This document shows, in pieces, positions 1-8,590 of a stretch of 33,550 nt of DNA. The stretch is taken from NCBI GenBank assembly GCA_015063165.1, contig SUSZ01000028.1:1-33550 (forward strand), in the 5' to 3' direction. The position numbers were made by a program, and so were the translations under genes. The stretch's first letter is position 1. Each line of letters opens with the position of its first letter. Below the pieces are notes generated by a model that saw nothing but the letters and a program-made list of their open reading frames with translations, was not told the origin of the DNA and searched no databases. Source of the stretch: Thermoplasmata archaeon (GTDB lineage Archaea > Thermoplasmatota > Thermoplasmata > Methanomassiliicoccales > Methanomethylophilaceae).

Positions 1-516
1 TCAGCACCGTCCTCTCGCCGTCCCCGCCCATCCGTCGTCACCATGAGCGGAGCCGCGCTCTGGGTATTTGTTGATTTCCCGCGGCTGTCGGCGGCCTGGG
101 GCAGGCCGCCCATCGGTTATACCACAAATGGCGGTATAGCTGTCCCGACGTTGATCGGGACATGGCCAGACATACGGGCACCTGGAGAAAGAGCATCAAT
201 CGAGGGATGTATACCATCAAAATCGGGAGTTAGAGCTGGAATCGTAATGATGGTCGTCATCGGCCTGCTACACAGCACCAGCATCGACTTCACAAGGGGA
301 CACATCGCAATAATGGCGGGAAGCAGAGAGGAACCGGCTGGAATCGATCCATAGCCCCAAGGTGTTGCTGCTCGGACATTCCTCAGACAAATAAATGTGC
401 ATCCGTTCGAGGTCGGTCTAAGGATCATCCGTTCCCTCTAGTGCGTTCTGTTGAAGGACGGGGCGCGAGCGTGGGGTTCGAAGTGGCGACCCCGGACTGG
501 GAGCGCCGGTGGAAAT
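1..516. other. Intergenic stretch without a recognisable gene
   Basis: Short open frames exist on both strands here (about 100 codons each), but their translations overlap one another, show no family motif, and have no convincing start signal. I see no tRNA fold, no insertion-sequence ends and no repeat array. The right-hand part is the region downstream of the minus-strand NADAR gene. It could hold decayed sequence, but nothing in it can be named. Confidence 0.5.
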
Positions 517-951
517 TCAGGCTTCCTGCCTTTCGCCTAGCCTTGACCTTACCCTCATCAGGACCTTGCCGAGGTTGTTCTCGCCTTCGCCGTTGAAGAC
601 GCCCCAGTAGGTGTCGCCGCACTCGTTGTTGTAAGTGAGCTTCGCCTCGCCGGTAGCGATGAGCTTCTCCGCGAGCTCCGGGTGCTGCGAGAACTTGGCC
701 ATCTGGACCTCCTCCATGACACCTATCCTGACTTCCTCCCAGCCTTTGCGGGGGATCATCTAGTCTGCGAACACTCTGACCCTTGCCGGATCGAGACCTG
801 CGAAGCGTTTCCTGTCTTCTATGTCCGCGCACCTCTGCGCCTGATAGGCCGCTTCGCTGCTTAGAAACTTGAGCCCGTCGAATTCCACTCCTAGGGGGTA
901 CCACTTGTTCAGGAAGAAGTACTCCCCGAAGAACCTCTCTACGTTGTCCAT
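517..951 (-). CDS. NADAR (YbiA-like) family protein with one in-frame UAG codon
   Basis: Read as one frame this is 144 codons, the usual size of a NADAR/YbiA domain. The family includes N-glycosidases acting on riboflavin-pathway intermediates or ADP-ribosylated substrates. The frame is interrupted once, by TAG at 760-762 (codon 64). The first half carries the family start (FFGEYFFLNKWYP, then EFDG and EAAYQAQ). The second half continues without loss into GWEEVRIGVMEEV, AKFSQHPEL, GDTYWGVFNGEGENNLG and the LMRVR end. Neither half could fold alone as the domain. The real stop is TGA. Either UAG is read as an amino acid, possibly pyrrolysine in this lineage, or this is a fresh nonsense mutation. 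No frameshift or second stop is present. It is transcribed away from the importer operon to its right. A decayed copy of its 3' end lies at 21181-21270. Confidence 0.8.
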
Positions 952-1144
952 CCTATCTGCCTTCTATGTTGGATTTCACATCCAAATCGAAAATCAGCAC
1001 AACTAGAGTTAAAGATGACTCCAAATGTAACCAAGTTACGGTGACGAGAGGCCATTCGGATATCCGATGCCCCTTATGTTCTTAGGATCGATCTGGTCTC
1101 CGTTTCCGCTCTGTTCCGTATTTCCGAAAATATTTTACGGTTTA

Positions 1145-1181
1145 GTTTTTAGTTAAATATTCATTTGGAGTAATGCTCCAA
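1145..1181 (+). promoter_or_regulatory. Promoter and candidate operator of the first importer operon
   Basis: An AT-rich stretch with a TATA-like element (TTAAATAT, about 1153-1160) is followed at once by a perfect inverted repeat, TTGGAG-TAATG-CTCCAA, at 1165-1181. The repeat lies where transcription would start, so a bound repressor would block initiation. A Shine-Dalgarno sequence AGGTGA (1183-1188) follows. For a metal-chelate importer a metal-responsive repressor such as a DtxR-family protein is the natural guess, but the regulator is not in the window and the repeat is not a known consensus that I can name. Confidence 0.5.
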
Positions 1182-1192
1182 CAGGTGACGAT

Positions 1193-2539
1193 TTGGATAG
1201 CAAAGTGCTCTATGCGATAATCGCGGTGGCCGTCATCGCCATCGCCGCCGTCGCCGCTTTCACTCTTCTGAACAACGGGGGGAACAGCGACGATGCGGAC
1301 CACACGGGTAAATCGTTCGACGACACGCGTCTCAGAATCTACGGAAACGCCAACGGAGACGATCTCATCGATAAGACCGACCTAAGCACCATCAACTGGA
1401 TCATCAAGTCGAACATGGACAGCGATTCTTCCAAGCACGTCGACTGGGCCAAGGATTACCCTCTTGCCGACGCGAACTACGACGGAAAGGTGGACGACAA
1501 AGATTCCGCTGTCGTCCAGGACATCATCGACAAGAAAAAGACCCGCATGTACTACTACAACAAGTACGAGAGGGTCACCTACGTGAACTATCCCATAAGC
1601 GACAAGATCGGAGCCGAGTATCTTATACTCCAGCTCCTCCCAGCGATCAAATCCTACAGCATGCTCAAAGCGATCGATGACACCACCCCAAGCATCTACA
1701 ACAACGTCTATCCTGGAGTGGACAAGATGCCCGTCATGGGGACCTGGAGGGAGATCACCATCGAGAGCCTCACCGACCTCTACAACAAGGGGACAATCGG
1801 GACATTCATGCAGTGGACCGGCGGACAGAACGTGGACTACATATGGGACAAAGCGGTGGCTTCCGGCCTCTCCGAGAAGATGTCCTTCGTGATAGTGCCC
1901 TGTCAGGGCCCTGACGTCATCCAGGGGGTCCTGGAGCTCGCCTGCATGCTCGGAAACCAGAGCCTCTCGGACGACTACAGGAAGTGGTACGACAGCGCCA
2001 TGGAAAAGCTTGATTCCATCGAGGGCAAGATCGCCGGCGGAAAGAAGACCGTCACCGCGGTCAGGTGCTACAACGACAAGGTGGGCTCCATGGCGGCCTT
2101 CGGATCCTCCCAGGGACCCGCCCTCTGGTTCAACAAGGTCATCAAATTCCAGCCCGATTACGTCGGCAAGACCAACTTCACCACCATTGGGTCAGTCGAG
2201 AACTTCGTCTCGTCCGCTACCGACGAGGTCATCGTCATGTTCCAAAAGAACTGCGACTGGAGCGAGTTCAACGACCTGGTGGACAGCTATCTCACCGCTG
2301 TCTACGGGACCACGGAACAGTTCAAGCACGAGAGGATGTACGCCATAGACTTCGAGATCATGCCGTTCGCGGCCGGTCCCGCAGGATGCTACATCCTCGC
2401 CTCATACCTCTACCCAGAGCTGTTCAAGATGGACGAGGCCCTCGACTTCCTGCAGGTCTATCTGGATGACTTCGCCGTGAGGAGCGGCGCGAACGCACGT
2501 CAGGGTTACACCTACACGGGACCCGGATACAGCAGCTGA
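1193..2539 (+). CDS. ABC importer substrate-binding protein with dockerin-like domain (operon 1)
   Basis: Likely the extracellular binding protein of a FecBCD/BtuFCD-type importer for an iron chelate, heme or corrinoid; the ligand cannot be told from sequence. Residues 1-25 are a hydrophobic N-terminal anchor. Residues about 50-115 hold two dockerin-like calcium loops (NANGDDLIDKTDL and DANYDGKVDDKDS), followed by the binding domain to residue 448. I take TTG at 1193 as start because AGGTGA lies just upstream and the paralogue at 22950-24344 begins with the same pattern (M-D-N-K, then the hydrophobic stretch). The permease and ATPase follow 4 bases apart each, so the three form one operon. 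The dockerin fusion is unusual for a transporter component; I do not see a cohesin in the window. Confidence 0.85.
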   Translation: MDSKVLYAIIAVAVIAIAAVAAFTLLNNGGNSDDADHTGKSFDDTRLRIYGNANGDDLIDKTDLSTINWIIKSNMDSDSSKHVDWAKDYPLADANYDGKVDDKDSAVVQDIIDKKKTRMYYYNKYERVTYVNYPISDKIGAEYLILQLLPAIKSYSMLKAIDDTTPSIYNNVYPGVDKMPVMGTWREITIESLTDLYNKGTIGTFMQWTGGQNVDYIWDKAVASGLSEKMSFVIVPCQGPDVIQGVLELACMLGNQSLSDDYRKWYDSAMEKLDSIEGKIAGGKKTVTAVRCYNDKVGSMAAFGSSQGPALWFNKVIKFQPDYVGKTNFTTIGSVENFVSSATDEVIVMFQKNCDWSEFNDLVDSYLTAVYGTTEQFKHERMYAIDFEIMPFAAGPAGCYILASYLYPELFKMDEALDFLQVYLDDFAVRSGANARQGYTYTGPGYSS

Positions 2540-2543
2540 TAAC

Positions 2544-3674
2544 ATGGAAGAAGGGCAGGCCGGCAGGATTGATTCGGCAAAGAGAGCAGCGGAGCTGTGG
2601 GCAGCGGAGGACGATTTGGGCTCGGAAGAGTCCAAGAAAGCTGTCAACGACTACCGCGTCTCCGAGATGCGCAAGCTCGTGTTCACGTTCGCATGCGTGG
2701 TAGCGGCGGTGATAGTCGCCGGCCTGTCCATAATATACGGAACCATGAACCTGGGGTTCTTGGAGTGCTACGAGATAATATGGGACCATCTCACCGGCAA
2801 CATACAGGACAAGCTTCTGGACTACATCGTGGTGCAGGAGCGTCTTCCCAGAGTGGTGGCGGCTTTGGTGACGGGGGCGGGACTCGCCGTAGCCGGATGC
2901 GTCATGCAGTCGGTTCTCAAGAACCCGCTGGCTGATCCTTACACGACAGGGATATCTTCCGGTGCCGGGTTCGGGGCCACGCTGGCCATAACCCTCGGGG
3001 TGTCCATCGTCGGAGGGAACTACGCTATCGTGGTGAACGCCTTCGTGTTCGCCCTCGTCCCCATGGCGGTCATGCTCGCCGTCGGAAAGCTGAAGGGGGC
3101 GTCGCCTACCATGATGATCATGGCTGGGATCGCCATCATGTTCATCTTCAACTCTTTCACGACCGTTCTGAAGCTGCATGCCGACCCGGACGCCCTCGCT
3201 CTGCTGTACCAGTGGACCGTGGGGACGGTGTCCGACTGCTCATGGACGGATATCCCCCTGATGGGCGCGGTCGTCGTCGCAGGGACGTTCGTCACCCAGG
3301 TGCTGTCCCGGAAGCTGAACGTTCTGGCTACCGGGGATGACAGCGCCAAGGCCATGGGCCTCAACGTGGAGAACATGAGGATTATGCTCCTGCTGCTGAT
3401 ATCGCTCATGGTCGCGACCGTGGTGAGCTTCACCGGACTCATAGGATTTGTAGGGCTGGTGGCTCCTCATGTATGCAGGATATTCGTCGGCGCGGACAAC
3501 AGGTATCTGGTGCTGTCGTCGGCGATGTTCGGGGCCGTCCTGCTGGAGGTAGCCGACCTCATCGGAAGGACCGTCATAGCTCCTGCGACACTGCAGGTCG
3601 GAGTCGTGACCGCGTTCATAGGAGGACCGATGTTCCTGTACCTCATCATGAGGCAGAAGAGGTCGTCGTGGTGA
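2544..3674 (+). CDS. ABC importer permease, FecCD/BtuC family (operon 1)
   Basis: Membrane permease of the importer, 376 residues with many hydrophobic helices. Family landmarks are clear: GAGLAVAGCVMQSVLKNPLA near residue 113, GLIGFVGLVAPH near 300, and the conserved end with GVVTAFIGGPMF. The first 45 residues are a charged cytoplasmic extension before the first helix, longer than in many relatives, so a later start is possible. It begins 4 bases after the binding protein stop and ends 4 bases before the ATPase, which implies translational coupling. The second copy is at 25123-26193. Confidence 0.9.
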   Translation: MEEGQAGRIDSAKRAAELWAAEDDLGSEESKKAVNDYRVSEMRKLVFTFACVVAAVIVAGLSIIYGTMNLGFLECYEIIWDHLTGNIQDKLLDYIVVQERLPRVVAALVTGAGLAVAGCVMQSVLKNPLADPYTTGISSGAGFGATLAITLGVSIVGGNYAIVVNAFVFALVPMAVMLAVGKLKGASPTMMIMAGIAIMFIFNSFTTVLKLHADPDALALLYQWTVGTVSDCSWTDIPLMGAVVVAGTFVTQVLSRKLNVLATGDDSAKAMGLNVENMRIMLLLLISLMVATVVSFTGLIGFVGLVAPHVCRIFVGADNRYLVLSSAMFGAVLLEVADLIGRTVIAPATLQVGVVTAFIGGPMFLYLIMRQKRSSW

Positions 3675-3678
3675 TATC

Positions 3679-4452
3679 ATGAGGATCGACATAGAGAATA
3701 TGGACGCTGGATACGGAGACGAGAGGATCCTTCAAGGCATCGACCTTCATCTGGAAGGCCCCGGGCTGACCTGTATCATAGGGCCGAACGGGGTCGGCAA
3801 ATCCACTCTGGTGAAATGCATCAACAGGCTCCTGGACCCCATATCGGGGAAGGTCAGCATCAACGGGAGGGACATAAAGGAGATGACGAGGAGGGAGATC
3901 GCGGAGACTGTCGCATACGTCCCGGTTCAGTCGGAGGACATCTTCGCCATGCCCGTCTTCGACACCGTCCTGATAGGTAGGGCCAACAAGTCCAAGTGGA
4001 AGACGAGCCCAGAGGACGTGGTCAAGGTGAAGAAGGCGCTGGAGGTCATGGGGATCTCGGATCTGTCCAACCGTCATTTCAACGAGCTGTCGGCGGGACA
4101 GCACCAGATGGTGGCCATCGCCCGCGGACTGGTCCAGGAGTCCGAGATCCTCGTCCTGGACGAGCCCACGGCCAACCTGGACATCAGGCACCAGGTGTTC
4201 GTCACCTCCCTGATGCACGAGATAGCCGTTTCCAAAGGAGTCATGGTGGTCATGATCAGCCACAACCTCAATATCGCGGCCATGTTCGCGGACCGCGTGG
4301 TGCTCATGTCCAAGCCAGGGGTCGTCAAGGAGGTCGGCACCGCGGCGGAGGTCGTCACGGCGGAGAACATCTCCGAGGTCTATGACATCGACTGCGAGAT
4401 CGTGGACCATCAGGGCAGGCCCGTCATCCTTCTGGACAGAAACCTATCATAA
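3679..4452 (+). CDS. ABC importer ATPase, FecE/BtuD family (operon 1)
   Basis: Cytoplasmic ATPase that powers the importer, 257 residues, normal for the family. Walker A is GPNGVGKS at residues 35-42, the ABC signature is LSAGQ around 137-141, Walker B is ILVLDEPTANLD, and the switch histidine is in ISHNLN. ATG at 3679 follows GGTGATAT and sits 4 bases after the permease stop. It is the last gene of the operon. A separate TATA box lies between it and the next gene. Confidence 0.93.
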   Translation: MRIDIENMDAGYGDERILQGIDLHLEGPGLTCIIGPNGVGKSTLVKCINRLLDPISGKVSINGRDIKEMTRREIAETVAYVPVQSEDIFAMPVFDTVLIGRANKSKWKTSPEDVVKVKKALEVMGISDLSNRHFNELSAGQHQMVAIARGLVQESEILVLDEPTANLDIRHQVFVTSLMHEIAVSKGVMVVMISHNLNIAAMFADRVVLMSKPGVVKEVGTAAEVVTAENISEVYDIDCEIVDHQGRPVILLDRNLS

Positions 4453-4483
4453 ATGGATGCGAAATCCATCTCGGTACCGTAGG

Positions 4484-4537
4484 CAGTATATACGCTTCCT
4501 GCCGATGGGGCACACGCGTATTCGGGGGTACGTGATG
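4484..4537 (+). promoter_or_regulatory. TATA box and start site of the AAA ATPase gene
   Basis: TATATA at about 4487-4492 would start transcription near 4515. GGGGG at 4523-4527 lies 7 bases before ATG 4535. The open frame continues upstream into the importer ATPase gene, but that part has no sensible protein pattern, so translation most likely begins at 4535 (or GTG 4532). Confidence 0.55.
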
Positions 4538-5731
4538 CTCATCAGGTTCTGGGTTCAAGGCTACCGCTGCTTCGGAAAGAGGGTGGAGATAGATCTCACC
4601 GACAAGAAGAACTACCGCTTCGGAAAGGAATGCGTGAGAGGGGATTTCCTGGACAAGATGGTCGTCCTAGGGAACAACAACGCCGGCAAGACCGCTTTCG
4701 GATATGCTATGACCGACATAGTCTCCACCGTGGGCGGATTCTCCAAGGACATCGGGCAGCATAACGTCGAATGCTTTCTGAACAAGGATGTCGGGGCCGA
4801 GCGCGCCACCTTCCATTATGACCTGAGCAGGAAAGGCTCAGTCGTGTCCTATGAGTATTCCAAGAGCGCTCCCGACAGCGTCGTGGCAGAGAAGCTGATT
4901 GTGGACCGCCGCACCGTCTTCGAATACGATCTCGAAAGGCCAGGCATGTTCTTCGACCCAGATCTCATCGAAGGATGCCCTGCTCCTGACGGGAGGAAGT
5001 CCGTCATACTGTCGATGTACGAGAGCCATGCGGTCGATCCTGACAGCCCTGCAGGAGTGGTCATCGAGTTCGCCACTCATTCGCTTTATTATATGGCGAT
5101 GTGGAAGCATGACGTGCACATCGGGATGATAGACGAAGAGGACGATGCCGAGAGGTTCGTGGTTCAGAACGGACATCTTGATCTGTTCCAGAGCTTTCTC
5201 AAGGAAGTCTGTTCCATAGACATCGATCTTTTCGCCGACGGGGACAGGATCATGATAAGGAAGGGGAGCAGCGCGCTTCCTTTCAGGGAATCCGTTTCCA
5301 GGGGCACCATGATTGCCTGCCGCCTCTATGCCTGGACGGTCAGATGCAGGGATCGCAATGCGCTAATCTACTTCGACGATTTCGATGACATGTTTCACTA
5401 CAGGATGGCGGAGAACGCTATCAGGACCATAATATCGCAGAACTCTGCCCAATGCATATTCGTCACGCACAACACCGGGCTCGTGTCCAACGACTTCCTC
5501 CGTCCTGATTGCTGCTTCATAATGGCGGACGGAGAGCTGAGGTCGCTGTCAAGTCTGACGGACAAGGACATCAGGAGGGGCCATAACCTCGAGAAGATGC
5601 TCCGCGAGGGGGAGTTCGACCCGAAAGCGGAGTCGGAGCGAACAGTGTCCTGCATCCCATGCCAGAGCTCGTCGTGTGATGTGCTGGACGAGTGCCGACA
5701 GGCGGAGGGTAGCAAGACCAGAAGCACTTGA
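4535..5731 (+). CDS. Solitary AAA-family ATPase of the OLD/AbiL-like group
   Basis: A 398-residue ATPase. It starts with the typical beta strand (MLIRFWVQGYRCFGKR), has Walker A GNNNAGKT at residues 46-53, a long insertion, a Walker B-like strand ALIYFDDFDD at about 276-285, and FVTHNTGL near 310, the His-containing motif of AAA_15-type proteins. Such proteins are often parts of phage-defence or DNA-repair systems, usually paired with a nuclease or RloB-like partner. No partner is adjacent: the importer operon lies upstream and 850 bases without a gene lie downstream. The C-terminus has a small Cys cluster (CIPCQSSSCDVLDEC), perhaps a metal site. A role in defence is inference only. Confidence 0.7.
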   Translation: MLIRFWVQGYRCFGKRVEIDLTDKKNYRFGKECVRGDFLDKMVVLGNNNAGKTAFGYAMTDIVSTVGGFSKDIGQHNVECFLNKDVGAERATFHYDLSRKGSVVSYEYSKSAPDSVVAEKLIVDRRTVFEYDLERPGMFFDPDLIEGCPAPDGRKSVILSMYESHAVDPDSPAGVVIEFATHSLYYMAMWKHDVHIGMIDEEDDAERFVVQNGHLDLFQSFLKEVCSIDIDLFADGDRIMIRKGSSALPFRESVSRGTMIACRLYAWTVRCRDRNALIYFDDFDDMFHYRMAENAIRTIISQNSAQCIFVTHNTGLVSNDFLRPDCCFIMADGELRSLSSLTDKDIRRGHNLEKMLREGEFDPKAESERTVSCIPCQSSSCDVLDECRQAEGSKTRST

Positions 5732-6580
5732 GGTCATCTCCGGAGGACGGTGAGGAAGCATTCGACTGTCTCGCTCAGACCATATCTACATCGAGGTGAA
5801 CGGATGCCTGTCGTTGAGGCTGGGAAGAATCACGCAGGAGCAGCTCACGGTTTGGACAAACTAGGTTTCCAGACATCCAAGCGTTCCGTTTCCATGCTGC
5901 GCCATTGTAGCGGACAGGCTATACGGGTTCTGTGGCCTGCTCTGTCGCATCCGTACAAATTCAGCTGCTGTAGCCCATCGCCGAGGTATATTGAACTCGA
6001 TTCCATGCTGCCGCCTCTTGTTTGTCGAGGCAGTTCTCGTTCTGGGTTGTGCCAGGTCCAGATCCCGGTGAATCGAAATTAGACTATAGTCTGATATCTA
6101 TAACGATGGATGACGTCCCGATGAAAAGCCAGATTCCATTATATCACTATAGTCTTTCTTTCGGGTGTTTTTCCGCATCGTTGTCTGCCAGGAAAAGGGT
6201 CCAAGAGACATGTCGGTGAAAGCCAATGGATTCGATTATAACGAACCGGAAGAATCATTCGTCACGAGGCAAGAAGCTACTTAAGAAGAAATAGTTTCAA
6301 GATGGGATCGGAGAACCTCGCCCGTTCAGGATCAGACCTTGCCGCGAGACCTCATGAAGAGGAAGGAAGAACGCCTTGGACACTATCAGCATGCCTACAT
6401 ACACGTTGAGTGCGGTTCGTCTGATCCGGAGGCGGGAGCGGACGGCGGCACTTCCGAGACATGCATGACGCAATGGCGAAACTCGTGGTCGTCGTTTGTT
6501 GTGACGGCGATCCTCGTATCGCAGGCGGATACGGTCTCAGGCAGGCAGAAACGAAATATGCGTAGGGCCATCGTCCTTCC
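5732..6580. other. Long intergenic stretch, no gene recognised
   Basis: About 850 bases with only short, motif-free open frames. Visible small features are a perfect 12-base palindrome AGACTATAGTCT at 6081-6092 and a second ACTATAGTCT at 6146-6155. Possible TATA elements lie near 6236 (GATTATAAC) and 6281 (CTACTTAAG) but lead into no nearby gene start. The stretch could contain a non-coding RNA or decayed genes; the sequence alone does not show which. Confidence 0.45.
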
Positions 6581-7750
6581 ATGACCGGAGACGGCTCTCC
6601 CATGCCAAAGCTCGCGCAGTGGTTCACGGACGACATCAGGAAGGGCAGGTCGTACGACGAAGTCCGGTCTTTGATCGACGGCCTGATGCACGAAGGCGTC
6701 ACGGACGAAGGGCTCGTATCCGCCTTGAAGGGGCTGGCGGACAGGGACGATCCCGACGCCCAGTACGCTCTCGGAATCGCATATTGGTACGGTTTCGGCA
6801 TCGACTGCTCTGAAGAGAAGGCCTGCGGATGTTACGAGAGGGCCATTGTCCAGGGGCATGCTCTGGCCATGTTCGAAATGGGCGTCCACTACATGCTGGG
6901 GATAGGGGTCCAGATGTCCTCTGAGAAAGCCCTCGGCATGCTGAAGAGAGCCTCTTGCAAGGGAGTGGCGGAAGCGTCGAAGGAGATAGCGTGGATGTAC
7001 GGCATCGGATACGGCGTGGAGAAGTCCGAGACGGAATCCTTCAGATGGACCCTCTAGGCAGCCGAGCAGGGTGATGCAGAAGCTCAGGCGGGCGTCGGAT
7101 ACATGTACTACGTTGGAGAAGGGACGGAGCAATCTGACGAAAAGGCTGCGGAATGGTACAGGAAAGGGGCGGAACAGGGGCTGGACGTGGCGCAGTTCGA
7201 CCTGGGCACCATGTGTCTCATGGGCCGGGGGACGGAGAGGTCGGACGTGGAAGCCCTCGCATGGTACCTCAAGGCGGCCGAGCAGGGCTATGCAGATGCC
7301 CAAAACAACGTCGGTTTCATGTTCGAGCATGGGAGAGGGACCGAGCAGTCCTACGAGAAGGCCGCGGAATGGTATGCGAAAGCGTCTGAACAGAGGGACA
7401 CGCTCGCGACGTACCATCTTGGGCGCCTGTATGAGGAGGGAAAGGGAGTCCCGCGGGCCATCGACAAGGCGAAGGAGCTGTACGCCGATTCCGCCGAATG
7501 GGGGATTGAGGACGCCAGGAAGGCCATCCTGAGGCTGGATCCCGACTGGAAGGAGGAGGACCCGGATCCCGAGCGACGACCGCAGACTACAGTCCATCAT
7601 TCGCGACAGCTCATGTCATCCTGCAGGGCAGGCCGACCCTCATATCATAACAGCAGTCTTCCATCACGATGTCATCCCACATCGTCGTCGGACTTCGAGG
7701 AAAGTCTCAAGATAGCTGCGAGGGGGACCTGTGGTGATACGCCTCTGTAG
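6581..7750 (+). CDS. Sel1-repeat protein with one in-frame UAG codon
   Basis: Sel1 repeats are TPR-like helical hairpins used as protein-binding scaffolds. The frame holds about nine repeats of the pattern A-x-x-x-LG-x-x-Y-x-x-G-x-G-V. TAG at 7055-7057 interrupts it, but the same frame resumes at once with AAEQGDAEAQAG. In sister repeats here and in the paralogue at 15071-17137 the residue at this spot is Lys (WYLKAAEQG), so the change is AAG to TAG. Pyrrolysine, a lysine derivative, would fit; so would a new nonsense mutation. ATG 6602 (after GGAG) is an alternative start. The last 50 or so residues (from about 7570) do not look like Sel1 sequence, and the frame ends in TAG, so the 3' end may be decayed. 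No signal peptide is visible, so the protein is probably cytoplasmic. Confidence 0.7.
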
Positions 7751-7821
7751 ATCCGGGAGCAGTCCGGATCTGGACGATCAGCATCGGTCCGTGCCGTCAC
7801 AAGTGTAATAATCCTTTCATG

Positions 7822-7847
7822 CGATTATATCATCAGGAGTGGTTCTG
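7822..7847 (+). promoter_or_regulatory. Promoter and ribosome site of the 209-residue unknown gene
   Basis: A TATA-like GATTATAT lies at about 7823-7830 and AGGAG at 7835-7839, 8 bases before ATG 7848. The Shine-Dalgarno spacing favours ATG 7848 over the in-frame GTG at 7839, which overlaps the motif. Confidence 0.5.
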
Positions 7848-8477
7848 ATGAACAAAGAAGAGATTCTACTGAAAAACTATGCTATTTTGTCGAAGAACAT
7901 CATGAAGAACAAAGGGCCTTTGCAATCTGCCATCACGCAGCTGATGGAGGTCAATCCCGAAACGGGGCTGGACGTCTGGGAGAGGAGCATTAGGGACAAC
8001 ATGTCCGAGCTTTCGCAGGAGATGGACGGCGACGAGTTCCCCTTCGACGGAATGGGATACTTCCTAGTCACCACGTTGGAGAACGACCTGCTCAAGAACG
8101 AGGGCTTCGGACAGGTTGCCGAGAAGTTCGCCGACAACGACTTCCTCGTGGACGTCCTCTTCAGGAAATCCCCTGTAACCGAGTACTCCGGCGCGGAATA
8201 TGTCATCAGCTATCTTATCAGGACCGGCAAGTTGGACGGAGCCGGGAAGATCCTCTCGGCGCTGTACGGCAACGAGAAGTTCACCAGCTATTCCTCTCTG
8301 TGGGAGCAGATAATCAGCGGTTTCCAGTATGGGGACTCGTACAGTCCGGGATTCTTCTTCGGCGAGGAGAAGGAGCAGCCGGACGAGGTGAAGGACTTCT
8401 GCGTGTCCTGGATAGAGAAGATCGAGGACGAGGAGCAGCAGGCCGCCGCTATGACGTACGCTATGACGCTGTTCTGA
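7848..8477 (+). CDS. Hypothetical acidic helical protein
   Basis: A 209-residue soluble protein that I do not recognise. It is acidic, looks mostly alpha-helical and has no membrane segment or signal peptide. There are clusters such as MDGDEFPFDGMGYF near residues 64-77 and FFFGEEKEQPDEV near 170. Codon use is like that of neighbouring genes and a good Shine-Dalgarno sequence precedes it, so it is a real gene. It is followed after about 110 bases by a potassium channel gene on the same strand, but a shared role is not shown. Confidence 0.75.
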   Translation: MNKEEILLKNYAILSKNIMKNKGPLQSAITQLMEVNPETGLDVWERSIRDNMSELSQEMDGDEFPFDGMGYFLVTTLENDLLKNEGFGQVAEKFADNDFLVDVLFRKSPVTEYSGAEYVISYLIRTGKLDGAGKILSALYGNEKFTSYSSLWEQIISGFQYGDSYSPGFFFGEEKEQPDEVKDFCVSWIEKIEDEEQQAAAMTYAMTLF

Positions 8478-8590
8478 TCCTATCCAACAGGGGTCGGGAG
8501 GGTCCCCCTTTGGACATCCTCCTCCCCTTCCTACCGACTCGCGCGTGCCCCTACCGCCATCGTTATCTGCCACAGCGTCCATGACATGCT

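Noticed and set aside
6081-6155. AGACTATAGTCT palindrome and nearby ACTATAGTCT as an operator pair
   Set aside because: No gene start follows within 400 bases and similar ACTATAGT words occur inside coding sequence elsewhere (for example near 22188 and 28507).
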